64,000 nt of DNA from Ruegeria sp. HKCCD7303 (GCF_013111185.1 NZ_WVRE01000002.1:372001-436000), one strand, 5' to 3'; positions 51,392-61,470 are shown, counted from the stretch's first letter. Notes: a model not told the origin generated them from the sequence alone. Numbers and translations: made by a program.

Positions 51392-52426
51392 ATGAGCAAT
51401 GACATCCATCTGGATCTTGCGGCGGTAGACAGGTATCTCAGCGCAAATCTCTCTGGTTACGAAGGTCCGTTAGAGGCGACAAAGTTTTCAGTTGGGCAGT
51501 CCAATCCAACATTTGAGCTTAGAACGCCGGGCAAAACCTATGTGCTAAGGCGAAAGCCACCTGGCGTTCTTCTGAAATCGGCACATGCCGTAGACCGCGA
51601 GTTCAGAGTTCAAAGCGCGCTGGCAGGCAGCCAAGTGCCCGTGCCCATGATGTTTCTTCTGTGCGAGGACGACAGCGTCATAGGCTCGGCCTTCTACGTG
51701 ATGGAGCGTCTGCACGGCAGAATTTTTCCCGAACCAACGCTGCAGGGCGAAACCAACGAAACGCGCGCGGCCGTGATGAATGAGATGAACAGGGTTCTTG
51801 CCCAGTTGCACATGGTCGACATCGATGCCGTGGGGTTGTCCGATTATGGGCCGACTGGCAATTACTATGAGCGTCAGATCTCGCGCTGGACCAAACAGTA
51901 TCGTGCGTCAGAGACTTCGGTGATCGAAGACATGGATGCCTTGGCCTCCGAGCTTGAAAACTCTGTACAGCAAGATGACGGGCAGCGAACGCTGGTGCAT
52001 GGTGACTATCGTATAGACAATCTGATGTTCGCAGCTGAAAGCGCTGACTGTATCGGCGTATTGGATTGGGAACTGTCAACGATCGGGCATCCCTATGCAG
52101 ATCTGGCAGCCGTGATTATGCAGTGGCAGTTGCCTCCGGGAAAACAAGGGCGCGGGTTGGCCGGAGTTGATCGCGGCAATCTGGGCTTGCCCAGTGATCA
52201 GGCCTTTGTCGCCCAATACTGCAAGCGGCGCGGTTTGGATGGAATTGAAAATTTCGGTTTTTACCTAGCTTTCAATTTCTTTCGCATGGCTGGAATTCTG
52301 CAAGGTGTCTATAAACGCGCGCTGGATGGAAATGCCTCTGACCCAGAGCGAGCCAAGGCATACGGCGCTTATGTTCCCCTGTTCGCGCAGCACGGTCTGA
52401 AAGCGCTTCACGGCACTTTCACATAA
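51392..52426 (+). CDS. APH-family phosphotransferase (ACAD10-type kinase-like protein)
   Basis: The 344-residue protein has an aminoglycoside-phosphotransferase/choline-kinase fold: TLVHGDYRIDNLMFA for the catalytic loop and VLDWELSTIGHPYADLA for the metal-binding DWE. The N-terminal FSVGQSNPTFELRTPGKTYVL matches proteins related to the N-terminal part of ACAD10/11, which act on hydroxyacyl-CoA. With the SDR upstream and CoA enzymes nearby, a role in acyl-CoA catabolism is more likely than drug resistance. Confidence 0.87.
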   Translation: MSNDIHLDLAAVDRYLSANLSGYEGPLEATKFSVGQSNPTFELRTPGKTYVLRRKPPGVLLKSAHAVDREFRVQSALAGSQVPVPMMFLLCEDDSVIGSAFYVMERLHGRIFPEPTLQGETNETRAAVMNEMNRVLAQLHMVDIDAVGLSDYGPTGNYYERQISRWTKQYRASETSVIEDMDALASELENSVQQDDGQRTLVHGDYRIDNLMFAAESADCIGVLDWELSTIGHPYADLAAVIMQWQLPPGKQGRGLAGVDRGNLGLPSDQAFVAQYCKRRGLDGIENFGFYLAFNFFRMAGILQGVYKRALDGNASDPERAKAYGAYVPLFAQHGLKALHGTFT

Positions 52427-52445
52427 ACCTGTAAGTTACAGGTTT
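52425..52445. terminator. Palindromic bidirectional terminator-like sequence
   Basis: AAACCTGTAA and TTACAGGTTT are perfect inverse arms around one G. The palindrome includes the final bases of the stop codons of both converging genes. Confidence 0.65.
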
Positions 52446-53056
52446 TACACGCCGTTTGACATTAGAAGCTCAACTTCGACATTGGGCAGACTGTTCTTGC
52501 CAAAGAACATCTCGGGCCCGACGAACAGGCTTGGAACACCAAATACTCCGCGTCGCACGTTGGCTTTGGTTTGATCTTTCAAGTCCTGTTTGACGTCAGG
52601 ATCGCTCATTGCCTCGCGGATCTTGCGAACGGGCAGTTCGTTCTCTTGCAAGATGTCGATCAGCACGGCGAGCTCATCGACCTTTTGCCCGTGCACCCAA
52701 ATCGCATCAAAAACCGCGCTTATGTATTTACTTTCCCAAGATTTTCCCCTTGCAAAATGCGCGCCGCGCATCGCGAATTTTGTGTTCATCGGAAAATGCG
52801 GACTCATGTGAAAACTCAATCCACGCCGACGCGCAAAGCGGTGCAGGTCATGCGTGAGATACGCTGTTTTCTGGCGGTTCTCGGAAAAGGCTTGAAACGG
52901 GCTTTGGTTATGGGTCGCTTTGAACACGATAGGTAGTAGGACAGGGACATAAGTGAACTTAACATCATACCGTGCCGAAAGCTCTGGCAACGTTTTATGC
53001 GCCAAAAAGGCATTTGGGCTGCAAAAATCATAAACAAAATCTATGCTTTGCGTCAT
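52445..53056 (-). CDS. 2-hydroxychromene-2-carboxylate isomerase / DsbA-family protein
   Basis: The 203-residue protein has the thioredoxin-fold, kappa-GST-like start IDFVYDFCSPNAFLAHKTLP, with a single Cys and Ser-Pro as in HCCA isomerases, and the cis-Pro segment FGVPSLFVGPEMFFG. These enzymes use glutathione to isomerise aromatic breakdown products. The substrate here is unknown. It converges with the phosphotransferase-like gene on a palindromic terminator. Confidence 0.85.
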   Translation of the reverse strand: MTQSIDFVYDFCSPNAFLAHKTLPELSARYDVKFTYVPVLLPIVFKATHNQSPFQAFSENRQKTAYLTHDLHRFARRRGLSFHMSPHFPMNTKFAMRGAHFARGKSWESKYISAVFDAIWVHGQKVDELAVLIDILQENELPVRKIREAMSDPDVKQDLKDQTKANVRRGVFGVPSLFVGPEMFFGKNSLPNVEVELLMSNGV

Positions 53057-53251
53057 GGTGTTCCTTTCCAGTGGTCTGGTGATACCTGACTCTGTCAGCC
53101 CTTTCGAATCCAGGCCAGCCTCAGTTTAACACTTCATCGCAACGCGGGCTTGCGAAGTCTTTGGGGAAGCTACCTACTAGTAAAAAAATTCTCTGTTAAC
53201 TCGCCCCTTAAACCGACACACTCAGCACGGAAACCAGATGGAAGAGGTCGA

Positions 53252-54484
53252 ATGCCCCACCAAAACGTAAGTTTTGATCCGTCGCGATTGGATCATATTC
53301 GGGCCTGGATGGACCGCTATGTTGAGCAACGAAAATACGCAGGGTCGTCTTTTCTGTTGCGGCAAAGCGGGTCCGAAGCCTTTTATCACGCAAGCGGTCT
53401 GCGCAATCGGGAAGTCAACCTGCCATTTCAACGCGATACACTGGTGCGCATCTATTCCATGACCAAGCCGATTACATCGGTTGCCCTGATGATTCTGGCT
53501 GAGCGCGGGTTATTTCATCTGGACGCTCCGCTGTCTGATTTCCTTCCTGAATTCAAAGAAATGCGCGCGCTTGTTGCAGGAGCTGAAACTTTGGAGCAGA
53601 CGGAAGACGCTCCATCGCCAAGCTTGCATCAGATGATGACTCATACCAGTGGTTTTAGCTATCCCTTCAACCCCGGAATTCTGCCCCAAGCCATGGATGA
53701 ACAGGATCTTATGTTCAAGCCTGATCAAGGGCTTTTGGAAGATCGCGTCCGGGATCTGGCACGGTTTCCTTTGGCCTTTCAGCCCGGTGCGCGTTGGGAG
53801 TATTCGGTCGGCACAGATGTTTTGGGTCGTGTGATCGAGGTGGTATCAGGTCAGACGCTGGATCAATTCTTTCAACAGCACGTATTTGAACCGCTGGACA
53901 TGCGTGAGACCGGGTTTTCGGTGCCACCTGGGGCAGGGGACCGATTTGCGTCGCTCTATACACCGTTGGCAGGGGACGCGATGGCGCTTAATTCAGCAGA
54001 TCAGGGCGGCGACAGCTTGCGATTGGTCGACAGCTATGACGGATCGCCGTTCAATAGCACGACGACTTTATCAGGCGGCGGCGGTTTGATTTCGACACTG
54101 GATGATTACGCCAAGTTTGCAGATATGTTGCGCAATCGCGGCACTGGGAACGGCCACCGTTTGCTTGGATCCAAGACCGTAGAGTTCATGATGCGCAATC
54201 ACTTACCGGGTGATATCGCATCGATGGGTCCAAAAAGTTTTGCGGAACAGCCGATGGAGGGGATGGGCTTTGGCCTTGCGGGGTCGGTGGTTTTGAACCC
54301 CGGACGTGTGCGGGTGCCCGGTTCGATTGGGGATTTCAGTTGGGGCGGTATGGCCTCGACCTACTTTTGGATTGATTGGCAGAATGACCTGACAGCCGTT
54401 TTCTTTACGCAATTGTCGCCATCCAGTTCGTACCCATCGCGGGCCGAGCTTAAAGCGCTGGTTCACGCGGCCATGATTGGATGA
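53252..54484 (+). CDS. Serine hydrolase of the beta-lactamase/esterase (class C-like) family
   Basis: The 410-residue protein has the SxxK motif in RIYSMTKPITSVALMIL and a YxN-equivalent in WEYSVGTDVLGRVIEVVSG. GGGGLISTLDDYAKFADMLR is typical of EstB-like esterases. It is probably an esterase or peptidase rather than a resistance enzyme. There is no clear signal peptide from ATG 53252, which follows GAGGTCGA. A longer frame from 53150 is less likely. Confidence 0.88.
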   Translation: MPHQNVSFDPSRLDHIRAWMDRYVEQRKYAGSSFLLRQSGSEAFYHASGLRNREVNLPFQRDTLVRIYSMTKPITSVALMILAERGLFHLDAPLSDFLPEFKEMRALVAGAETLEQTEDAPSPSLHQMMTHTSGFSYPFNPGILPQAMDEQDLMFKPDQGLLEDRVRDLARFPLAFQPGARWEYSVGTDVLGRVIEVVSGQTLDQFFQQHVFEPLDMRETGFSVPPGAGDRFASLYTPLAGDAMALNSADQGGDSLRLVDSYDGSPFNSTTTLSGGGGLISTLDDYAKFADMLRNRGTGNGHRLLGSKTVEFMMRNHLPGDIASMGPKSFAEQPMEGMGFGLAGSVVLNPGRVRVPGSIGDFSWGGMASTYFWIDWQNDLTAVFFTQLSPSSSYPSRAELKALVHAAMIG

Positions 54485-54536
54485 TTTCTGTCTGCCTGAT
54501 ACCCGGTGGTCGAGCAAATGATCATGCGAGCACAAC

Positions 54537-55406
54537 ATGACCGAAGCAGAACGCATCTTACTGGATCTTCTGGACATTGAACGACTCGAAGTCGATTTGT
54601 TCCGTGGTACGGGGTCCGGGGGTGAAACACAAACACGCATTTTCGGCGGACAGGTCATTGCACAGGCTCTGGCCGCTGCATATCGAACTGTGGAAGACCG
54701 TCTGTGTCATTCCCTCCATGCGTATTTCATTCGTCCGGGTGATCCTGAAAAGCCCGTTATTTATCAAGTTGATAGGGCGCGAGATGGAGGTTCGTTTACA
54801 ACCCGACGCGTGGTTGCCATTCAGCACGGAAAGCAGATCCTGAACATGTCAGCTTCGTTTCACGTGCAGGACGAAGGCTGGGATCATCAGCACCCGATGC
54901 CAACTATGAACGCGCCGGAAAGCTATCCGTCCCGTTCCGAGTTGCGACAGTCTTATGTTGACCGAGTGCCCGAGCGCCTACGCGGCGAGTTGTTGCGAGA
55001 ACGTCCGATCGAAGTGCGCGATGTGGACCATTTGGATCCGTTCACGCCGAAGGTGTCGGATGATCGGAACCAAACCTGGTTTCGCATGGCTGCTGCGGCT
55101 TCGGCGGACGAAATTACGCAGCACCTATTGCTGGCCTATGCCTCTGACATGAACCTCATGTCCTCAGGCTTGCGCCCACATGGATTGAGCTGGTTTACCG
55201 GAGAGTTCAACGGCGCAAGTCTGGATCACGCGCTTTGGTTTCATGCGCCTGTTCAGTTTCAGAATTGGCATCTCTATGTAATGGATTCGCCCTGGACGGG
55301 GCAGGGACGAAGTTTTAACCGCGGCTCTATCTATTCCGAGGACGGAACGTTGATCGCCTCTGTAGCTCAGGAAGGGTTAATGCGCAGGGTTCAGAAAAAA
55401 GGCTAA
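54537..55406 (+). CDS. tesB: Acyl-CoA thioesterase II TesB
   Basis: TesB hydrolyses medium- and long-chain acyl-CoA. The 289-residue double hot-dog protein has RIFGGQVIAQALAAAYRTV in the first repeat and the catalytic set spread over YASDMNLM (Asp), SLDHALWFH (Ser/Thr position) and AQEGLMR (Gln). It ends with a 4-base overlap against the opposing SDR gene. Confidence 0.95.
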   Translation: MTEAERILLDLLDIERLEVDLFRGTGSGGETQTRIFGGQVIAQALAAAYRTVEDRLCHSLHAYFIRPGDPEKPVIYQVDRARDGGSFTTRRVVAIQHGKQILNMSASFHVQDEGWDHQHPMPTMNAPESYPSRSELRQSYVDRVPERLRGELLRERPIEVRDVDHLDPFTPKVSDDRNQTWFRMAAAASADEITQHLLLAYASDMNLMSSGLRPHGLSWFTGEFNGASLDHALWFHAPVQFQNWHLYVMDSPWTGQGRSFNRGSIYSEDGTLIASVAQEGLMRRVQKKG

Positions 55407-56170
55407 AGGTCGCTGGTAAATTTTTGATTTAGTTTACCCATTCCCGATAACCACCTGTCATAATCGGCTGATTTGTGCTGCATGTAATCCAGAACTTGCG
55501 GATGCGGCAGGACCAAGAATTGTTCTTGCTCAATAGCTCTGACGCAAGCTCCGGCGACGTCACTGGGATCGAGCATACCGTCAATGGATGCAACCGACAC
55601 GTCATGTCCTTCGGTCATTTTTGACCGGACACCTTGTGGGCACAATACCGAGACCCGTAAACCTTGTGATCTGTATGTCAGTGCAAGCCATTCTGCGAAA
55701 CCGACGGCAGCGTGTTTGCTTACAGCATACGGAGCGGCTCCTGGTTGGTTCAGCAAGCCGGCCGCTGAGGCGGTTGTCAGAATGTATCCGCCACCGCGAG
55801 CGATCATACGTGGAACCAGATGCCGCGCTGTCCAAACATGTGACATCACATTGATTTTCCAAATCCGCTCCCAGTCTTCATCTGGAACGTCGAATCCGCC
55901 AAGCGTCAGAATTCCGGCATTTGCGCAAAACAAATCAATCGGACCCACAGTGTCTTCTGAGAACTCTATCAGTGCTTTGATTTGATCCTCGTTGGACACA
56001 TCGCAGGGAAATGCATGGCCATCGATCTGATCCGCCACAGATTGCGCGCCGGCATCGTCGACATCGGAACACACGACAAGCGCACCTTCATCGGCAAAAC
56101 GTTTGGCCAGTCCACGACCGATGCCATGCGCAGCACCGGTTACGACAACTGTTTTGTTTCTAAGGTCCAT
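55403..56170 (-). CDS. Short-chain dehydrogenase/reductase
   Basis: The 255-residue SDR has VVVTGAAHGIGRGLAKRFA, CANAGILTLGG and the catalytic YAVSKHA after ILTTASAAGLL. Asp in VCSDVDDAG at the end of the second strand suggests NAD. The substrate is unknown. It is convergent with tesB, and the spacer before phoB (56171-56346) holds nothing I can identify. Confidence 0.9.
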   Translation of the reverse strand: MDLRNKTVVVTGAAHGIGRGLAKRFADEGALVVCSDVDDAGAQSVADQIDGHAFPCDVSNEDQIKALIEFSEDTVGPIDLFCANAGILTLGGFDVPDEDWERIWKINVMSHVWTARHLVPRMIARGGGYILTTASAAGLLNQPGAAPYAVSKHAAVGFAEWLALTYRSQGLRVSVLCPQGVRSKMTEGHDVSVASIDGMLDPSDVAGACVRAIEQEQFLVLPHPQVLDYMQHKSADYDRWLSGMGKLNQKFTSDL

Positions 56171-56346
56171 TTTCGTTCCTATACGCTCGGTTGGAATACA
56201 TCGACATTGAATACATGCGTACGGTTAAGCAACCTTAGTGACTATTTACCATAATACCTATTACACGCATTATTTATGAAAGGTTTTTAGATGCTGTCAT
56301 CCCGTCAACAAGTGCTCGCAAGCTCTTGGTTTAAAAGCCTTTCAGC

Positions 56347-57036
56347 TCATCCGAGTGCGTACCCTGCGCCGCGTACGGTCCGCACTGGATCTTCACCGCC
56401 ATGTTGCGTCAACGCTTTGCGCAGCCGTCCAATGTGGACATCAACAGTTCGGGTATCCACATAGATGTCTCGGCCCCAAACGCGGTCCAGCAATTGTTCG
56501 CGGCTCCAGACCCTGCCCGGCTTTTCCATGAAGGTGCTAAGCAGACGGAACTCTGTTGGACCGAGTTTCAAAGGTTTGCTGTCTCGGCTGACTTTGTGTG
56601 TCTCAGAATCCAGAACGATGTCGTCAAACTCCAGACGTATCCCAACCGTTGCCGGACGAACCCGGCGAAGCTGTGTGCGAACGCGCGCCATCAATTCGAC
56701 AACAGAGTACGGTTTCACCACGTAGTCGTCCGCACCGGTTTCCAGACCACGCACTTTGTCGACTTCTTCCGTGCGCGCCGACAGCATGATAATCGGGATC
56801 GAACGTGTCTCGGGACGACTTTTCAGGCGACGACAAACTTCGATCCCGCTGAGGTTCGGCATCATCCAATCCAGAACGATGATATCCGGACAATCTTCGT
56901 CTACCAGCAGCATGGCCTCATCGCCGCTGGCGGCTTTCGAGACGCGAAACCCTTCTGCTTCGAGGTTGTAGGCCAGCACTTCGCGTTGCGCCAGTTCATC
57001 CTCAACCACCAGAACTGTCGGTTGATCTGCGGACAT
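56347..57036 (-). CDS. phoB: Phosphate regulon response regulator PhoB
   Basis: PhoB activates phosphate-starvation genes when phosphorylated by PhoR. The 229-residue protein has a receiver domain (VLVVEDELAQREVLAYNLEA; phospho-acceptor Asp56 in IIVLDWMMPN; Lys in VVKPYSVVEL) and a winged helix ending TRTVDVHIGRLRKAL. It ends the leftward phosphate operon, 12 bases after phoU. Confidence 0.95.
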   Translation of the reverse strand: MSADQPTVLVVEDELAQREVLAYNLEAEGFRVSKAASGDEAMLLVDEDCPDIIVLDWMMPNLSGIEVCRRLKSRPETRSIPIIMLSARTEEVDKVRGLETGADDYVVKPYSVVELMARVRTQLRRVRPATVGIRLEFDDIVLDSETHKVSRDSKPLKLGPTEFRLLSTFMEKPGRVWSREQLLDRVWGRDIYVDTRTVDVHIGRLRKALTQHGGEDPVRTVRGAGYALG

Positions 57037-57048
57037 CTCGGTCGTCTC

Positions 57049-57756
57049 CTACACGGTTTGCGACGTTGTGTCGGCCTTGGGCCGTGCCTCGGTTGGGCGT
57101 TCTCCGGTGACCAGATAGACCACCTGCTCGGCAATCGAGGTGACGTGATCGCCCATACGCTCGATGTTCTTGGCGATAAAATGCAGGTGCATACAGGACG
57201 AGATATTGCGCGGATCCTCGGCCATGAAGGTCAGAAACTCTCGGAACAGCCCATTATACATCTGGTCGACATCTTCATCGCGGTTGATGACATCGGTCGC
57301 CAGTTCCGCATCGCGTTGAATATAGGCATCCAGCGCATCGCGCAGCATCCGCTCGACTTCGCGCGCCATGCGGCGCAGGGCTGCGGCACTTCCGTTGATC
57401 TCGCCCGCATCGACCAGGACCGTGGTGCGTTTGGCGATGTTCTTGGCATAATCACCGATCCGCTCAAGATTGCCCGAGACTTTCAGGACAGACAGAACCA
57501 ACCGCAAATCGCTGGCTGTGGGCGCACGCAGTGCGATCAGGCGCGCGGTTTCTTCGTCGATGATATCTTCCAGCGCATCGATGGCTTTGTCGCCTTGCCG
57601 CACTTGCTGCGCCAGTTCCACATCGCGGGTCTCTAACGAGCGCGCGGCGCTCATGATGGCGGCTTCGACAAGGCCGCCCATCTTCATGATATGCGCTTGG
57701 ATCGCCTCGAGATCGCGATCGAATACGGATGCAATATGTTGTTCGCTCATTGTCAA
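57049..57756 (-). CDS. phoU: Phosphate transport regulator PhoU
   Basis: PhoU couples the Pst transporter to PhoR and keeps the regulon off when phosphate is plentiful. The 235-residue all-helical protein shows the two PhoU repeats, with the metal-binding-type E/D...R motifs in NLERIGDYAKNIAKR and NIERMGDHVTSIAEQ. It lies between pstB and phoB. Confidence 0.96.
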   Translation of the reverse strand: MTMSEQHIASVFDRDLEAIQAHIMKMGGLVEAAIMSAARSLETRDVELAQQVRQGDKAIDALEDIIDEETARLIALRAPTASDLRLVLSVLKVSGNLERIGDYAKNIAKRTTVLVDAGEINGSAAALRRMAREVERMLRDALDAYIQRDAELATDVINRDEDVDQMYNGLFREFLTFMAEDPRNISSCMHLHFIAKNIERMGDHVTSIAEQVVYLVTGERPTEARPKADTTSQTV

Positions 57757-57766
57757 ATACCTGAAC

Positions 57767-58564
57767 TCAGCCGATACGGCCGGTGATGTAGCTTTCCGTG
57801 CGCGGATCTACAGGGTTGGTAAAGATTTGTCCGGTTTCCCCGAACTCGACCAGATTTCCCAGATGGAAGAAGGCGGTTTTCTGGCTGACCCGTGCAGCCT
57901 GCTGCATCGAGTGGGTCACGATCACCACCGAATAGCGCGAGCGCAGTTCGTCAATCAGTTCTTCAACTTGCGCAGTCGCAATTGGGTCCAACGCCGAGCA
58001 TGGCTCGTCCATCAGCAGAACTTCGGGTTCAGTCGCAACGGCGCGTGCTATGCACAGACGCTGTTGCTGACCACCCGACAGACCTGTGCCGGGCGTGTCC
58101 AAGCGGTCTTTTACCTCATCCCAGATCGCGCCACGACGCAGGGATTTTTCAACGATTTCATCCAGTTCTGCCTTGTTCTTTGCAAGACCGTGAATGCGTG
58201 GACCATAGGCCACGTTATCGTAGATCGATTTTGGGAACGGGTTCGGCTTTTGGAACACCATGCCCACCTTGGCGCGCAGCTGAACCGGGTCAACGCGTTT
58301 GTCGTAGATGTCTTCGCCATCCAGCAGGATATCGCCTTCGACCCGGCAGATGTCGATGGTGTCGTTCATCCGGTTCAGACAGCGCAGAAACGTGGATTTG
58401 CCGCAGCCCGACGGGCCGATAAAGGCGGTCACAGTCTTGTCTTCAATCGCAACATCCACGTCTTTGATGGCGTGAGTGTCGCCGTAATAGACCTGAACCT
58501 TTTTGGCGTTGATCTTGATGTCTTTGGAGTCCACGGCTCTCTCCACTCGTGTCATATCGTTCAT
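57767..58564 (-). CDS. pstB: Phosphate ABC transporter ATP-binding protein PstB
   Basis: PstB powers the high-affinity phosphate importer. The 265-residue ATPase has Walker [21 protein letters not shown], the signature [14 protein letters not shown] and Walker [15 protein letters not shown]. It lies between pstA and phoU with short gaps. Confidence 0.97.
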   Translation of the reverse strand: MNDMTRVERAVDSKDIKINAKKVQVYYGDTHAIKDVDVAIEDKTVTAFIGPSGCGKSTFLRCLNRMNDTIDICRVEGDILLDGEDIYDKRVDPVQLRAKVGMVFQKPNPFPKSIYDNVAYGPRIHGLAKNKAELDEIVEKSLRRGAIWDEVKDRLDTPGTGLSGGQQQRLCIARAVATEPEVLLMDEPCSALDPIATAQVEELIDELRSRYSVVIVTHSMQQAARVSQKTAFFHLGNLVEFGETGQIFTNPVDPRTESYITGRIG

Positions 58565-58576
58565 TGTTGCCCCCTC

Positions 58577-59908
58577 TTACCAGCGGCGTTCAAAGCGGCG
58601 GCGCAGGATGATTGCGATGATATTCATGGTCAGCAGGAACATCAAAAGGATGATAATGCCGCCCCAGGCTTTCTCATAAAACCCAACATCGGCGCGCGCG
58701 GCCCAGGTGTAGATCTGCGCTGGCATGGCCGAGTTCGGCTCGGTGAAGCCAGCGACGAAGCCATCGGGATATCCGCGGGCCACAAAGCCCACCATGCCGA
58801 TCAGAAGCAACGGTGCGGTCTCGCCCAGGGCTTGCGCCAGACCAATGATGGTGCCGGTCAGAATACCCGGTGCGGCCAGCGGCAGAACGTGGTGGAACAC
58901 GGCCTGCATTTTCGAGGCCCCTACCCCCAACGCCGCGTCACGGATCGACGGGGGAACTGCCTTCAGCGAAGCGCGGGTCGAGATGATGATTGTCGGCAAC
59001 GTCATCAGGGTCAGCACCAGACCACCGACCAAGGGCGCCGATTGCGGCAGATGCATAAACTGGATGAACACGGCCAGACCCAGAATACCGAACACAATCG
59101 ACGGAACAGCGGCGAGGTTCGAGATGTTCACCTCAATCAGGTCAGTAAATCGGTTCTGCGGTGCGAATTCCTCAAGGTAAATCGAAGCCGCGACACCGAT
59201 GGGCAATGACAGCGCCAAAACCACCAGCATCATGAAGAACGAACCAACAACCGAAGCGCCGATGCCCGCCCCTCCGGGGTTGTCCACGCCCGAGTCTGCA
59301 CCTGTAATGAAGGGCCAGTTAAATGCCTGTTTGATGATCCCCGCCTCTTTCAGCGCATCAACCAGATCCAAGTCGCTCAGTTGCAGAAAGCGGCTGTCTT
59401 GCAGGGTGTCACGTGAAACGCGTCCCTTGAAGTATCCGTCAACCCGGCTTGAGGCGGCCAGATCGAACTGTACCGCTTCCCCCAGTTTGTCTGGGTTGTC
59501 CGCGTAAAAGGTGCGGATCGTGCCACCCACTTTACCCAAAAGACGCTCAATCGCGTCCTGATCGAAATCGACGGTGACACCGCTTTCGGTCAACTGATCG
59601 TTCAGCGCACCGATAAACAGGTCGGAATAGGCTTTGGTCTTGAACAGAGTGCCTTCCGCTTCGTCGCGTTGTGCCGGCGACAGTGTGAACTCGACGCTCA
59701 CGACGGTACGCTGAAAGGCTGGGATGCCCTGCGAAAGGATCGAAGCGAACAGCACGATCAGAAAGAAAAGCCCGGTCGCGATTGCAACGATGCCGTAGGC
59801 CCGAAAGCGTTTTTCTGCATTCGCTCGCTTCTTTGTCCGTGCATCCGTGGCCATCAAAGAAGTCGCGTGGCGGGTCGTGTTCGGGCTGTCCATGCTTGCG
59901 TCGGTCAT
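58577..59908 (-). CDS. pstA: Phosphate ABC transporter permease PstA, long form
   Basis: PstA forms the phosphate channel with PstC. The 443-residue protein is longer than the roughly 300 residues of E. coli PstA because it has an N-terminal extension of about 180 residues between the first and second membrane segments (DUF3333-type). The core permease has ALGVGASKMQAVFHHVLPLA, the cytoplasmic loop that contacts PstB. It overlaps the pstC stop by 4 bases. Confidence 0.95.
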   Translation of the reverse strand: MTDASMDSPNTTRHATSLMATDARTKKRANAEKRFRAYGIVAIATGLFFLIVLFASILSQGIPAFQRTVVSVEFTLSPAQRDEAEGTLFKTKAYSDLFIGALNDQLTESGVTVDFDQDAIERLLGKVGGTIRTFYADNPDKLGEAVQFDLAASSRVDGYFKGRVSRDTLQDSRFLQLSDLDLVDALKEAGIIKQAFNWPFITGADSGVDNPGGAGIGASVVGSFFMMLVVLALSLPIGVAASIYLEEFAPQNRFTDLIEVNISNLAAVPSIVFGILGLAVFIQFMHLPQSAPLVGGLVLTLMTLPTIIISTRASLKAVPPSIRDAALGVGASKMQAVFHHVLPLAAPGILTGTIIGLAQALGETAPLLLIGMVGFVARGYPDGFVAGFTEPNSAMPAQIYTWAARADVGFYEKAWGGIIILLMFLLTMNIIAIILRRRFERRW

Positions 59909-61377
59909 TCGTACTGCTCCCGATACTTACGCACGATGTAGAGGGCAAAAACGTTGAGCCCCAGCGTGAGGATGAAAAGGGTCATGCCAAGGGCAAAGGC
60001 GACTAGCGCCTCGGGCGAGGCGAAGTCCGCGTCGCCGGTCAACTGACTGACGATTTTGGCGGTGACGGTTGTCATTGCTTCAAAAGGATTGAGGCTGAGC
60101 CGGGCGGCGGCCCCTGCCCCCAAAACCACGATCATGGTTTCACCGATCGCCCGCGATGCCGCCAGCAGGATCGCACCCACGATACCGGGCAATGCGGCTG
60201 GCAGAACAACTTGGCGAATGGTCTCGGATTGGGTCGCACCCAAACCGTAAGATCCGTCGCGCATCGCCTGAGGTACCGCGTTGATGATGTCGTCAGACAG
60301 AGACGAAACAAATGGGATCAGCATGATCCCCATCACAATACCGGCGGTCATTACGGCTGTACCTGCCTTCATCCAGCCCAAACCGTTATCGCCGAACACG
60401 TCCAGCAAAAGCGGGCCGACAGTCAACAGGGCAAACAGACCGTAAACGATGGTCGGGATCCCGGCCAGAACCTCAAGCAGCGGCTTTGCGACAGAGCGCA
60501 CGCGGGATGAGGCGTATTCGCTGAGGTAAATCGCGGCAAACAGTCCGATAGGAACAGCCACCAGCAGAGCCACCAGCGAGATATAGAACGTGCCCCACAG
60601 CAGAGGAATGATCCCTAGATCCGATGCGCCGCCGCGGCCCGAAAAGCTGGGCGCCCAGGTTGTCCCAAAGAAGAAGTCAGACGCGGGATAGAGCTTGAAG
60701 AACTCCCACGTGTTGAAGACCAGCGACAGAACGATTCCGATGGTCGTCAGAATCGCGATAGATGCCGCAGCCAGAAGCAGAAAGCGTATCCCCTGCTCGA
60801 CCACGTTGCGGGCACGGTAGTCGGAATGTGTCTGAAACCAACTGATTGCGGCTCCAATCAGAGCCACCAGAATGACCGCACCCGTCATGATCGCGTAACC
60901 GGTGGAGTTCATGGCGCGGTAGCTTTGTGCAGCTCGCAGAACTGGCTGAGTGATCTCGGACGTCACCACCTGCCCGGCATCTTTCAGGCGTTGCGTCACG
61001 TCGGTTACGTCCGCGCGCGCGTTGCGGGCCTGATCTTCCGAAAGTACGCCGGCGGCCACAGCGTTGTTCAGCCCGTCCGCCGTGCGGCGTACTTCAGCCA
61101 TAACCAGGCTTAGTGACGAGCCTTCTTTGACGGAAGTCTCTGGGATCATTTCGGAAACCTGAGACGACACGTAAAGTGGCTGTGCCAGCAGCCAAATGAT
61201 CAGTAGACCAAAGGCGGGGACAACGGCCTTGAGGGCTACATTTGCACCGTAGTAAGTTGGCAGCGAGTGCAGGTTCCTGCTGTCTCCACCGGCGCTTTGC
61301 AAGGCGCGTGCGCGTCCTGACACATAACCGACTGCGGCGATCGCAAGCACGATCAGAAAGAGCCATAGTATCGGCAT
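59905..61377 (-). CDS. pstC: Phosphate ABC transporter permease PstC, long form
   Basis: The 490-residue permease is also extended relative to E. coli PstC (about 320), with a charged helical N-terminal region (about 80-150, including LNNAVAAGVLSEDQARNARAD). The coupling-loop motif GLGATQSETIRQVVLPAALPG and the PIGLFAAIYLSEYAS segment identify it. It follows pstS across a hairpin. Confidence 0.95.
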   Translation of the reverse strand: MPILWLFLIVLAIAAVGYVSGRARALQSAGGDSRNLHSLPTYYGANVALKAVVPAFGLLIIWLLAQPLYVSSQVSEMIPETSVKEGSSLSLVMAEVRRTADGLNNAVAAGVLSEDQARNARADVTDVTQRLKDAGQVVTSEITQPVLRAAQSYRAMNSTGYAIMTGAVILVALIGAAISWFQTHSDYRARNVVEQGIRFLLLAAASIAILTTIGIVLSLVFNTWEFFKLYPASDFFFGTTWAPSFSGRGGASDLGIIPLLWGTFYISLVALLVAVPIGLFAAIYLSEYASSRVRSVAKPLLEVLAGIPTIVYGLFALLTVGPLLLDVFGDNGLGWMKAGTAVMTAGIVMGIMLIPFVSSLSDDIINAVPQAMRDGSYGLGATQSETIRQVVLPAALPGIVGAILLAASRAIGETMIVVLGAGAAARLSLNPFEAMTTVTAKIVSQLTGDADFASPEALVAFALGMTLFILTLGLNVFALYIVRKYREQYE

Positions 61378-61422
61378 GACACCCCCGTAAGGTCTTGGCT
61401 GGGAATTTCGGAAAACACAGTT

Positions 61423-61447
61423 GGGGGCGGCATAAGTTGCCGCCCCC
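61423..61447 (-). promoter_or_regulatory. Strong hairpin between pstS and pstC
   Basis: GGGGGCGGCA and TGCCGCCCCC pair around five bases. Only a weak T-run follows on the minus strand, so it may be a partial terminator or a 3' stabiliser that lets more pstS than pstCAB mRNA accumulate. Confidence 0.65.
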
Positions 61448-61470
61448 GGTTATTCAAGCCAAAGGCGGGA

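Noticed and set aside
51392..52426. Aminoglycoside resistance gene
   Set aside because: The kinase-fold motifs are general; the N-terminal segment and SDR neighbour fit an acyl-CoA-metabolism protein.
53194..53213. GTTAACTCGCCCCTTAAACC as a CtrA box before the serine hydrolase
   Set aside because: The two TTAA elements are 8 bases apart, not 7, and there is no other support.
53252..54484. Beta-lactamase drug-resistance gene
   Set aside because: The SxxK and YSV motifs fit the broad serine hydrolase family, there is no signal peptide, and EstB-like esterases fit better.
56401..57636. Plus-strand open frame of 411 codons over phoB and phoU
   Set aside because: It is antisense to two confirmed genes with no recognisable domain.
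57470..59209. Long plus-strand open frame (579 codons) across phoU-pstB-pstA
   Set aside because: It is antisense to three clear genes, has no family features and a composition expected of a shadow of codon-biased genes.
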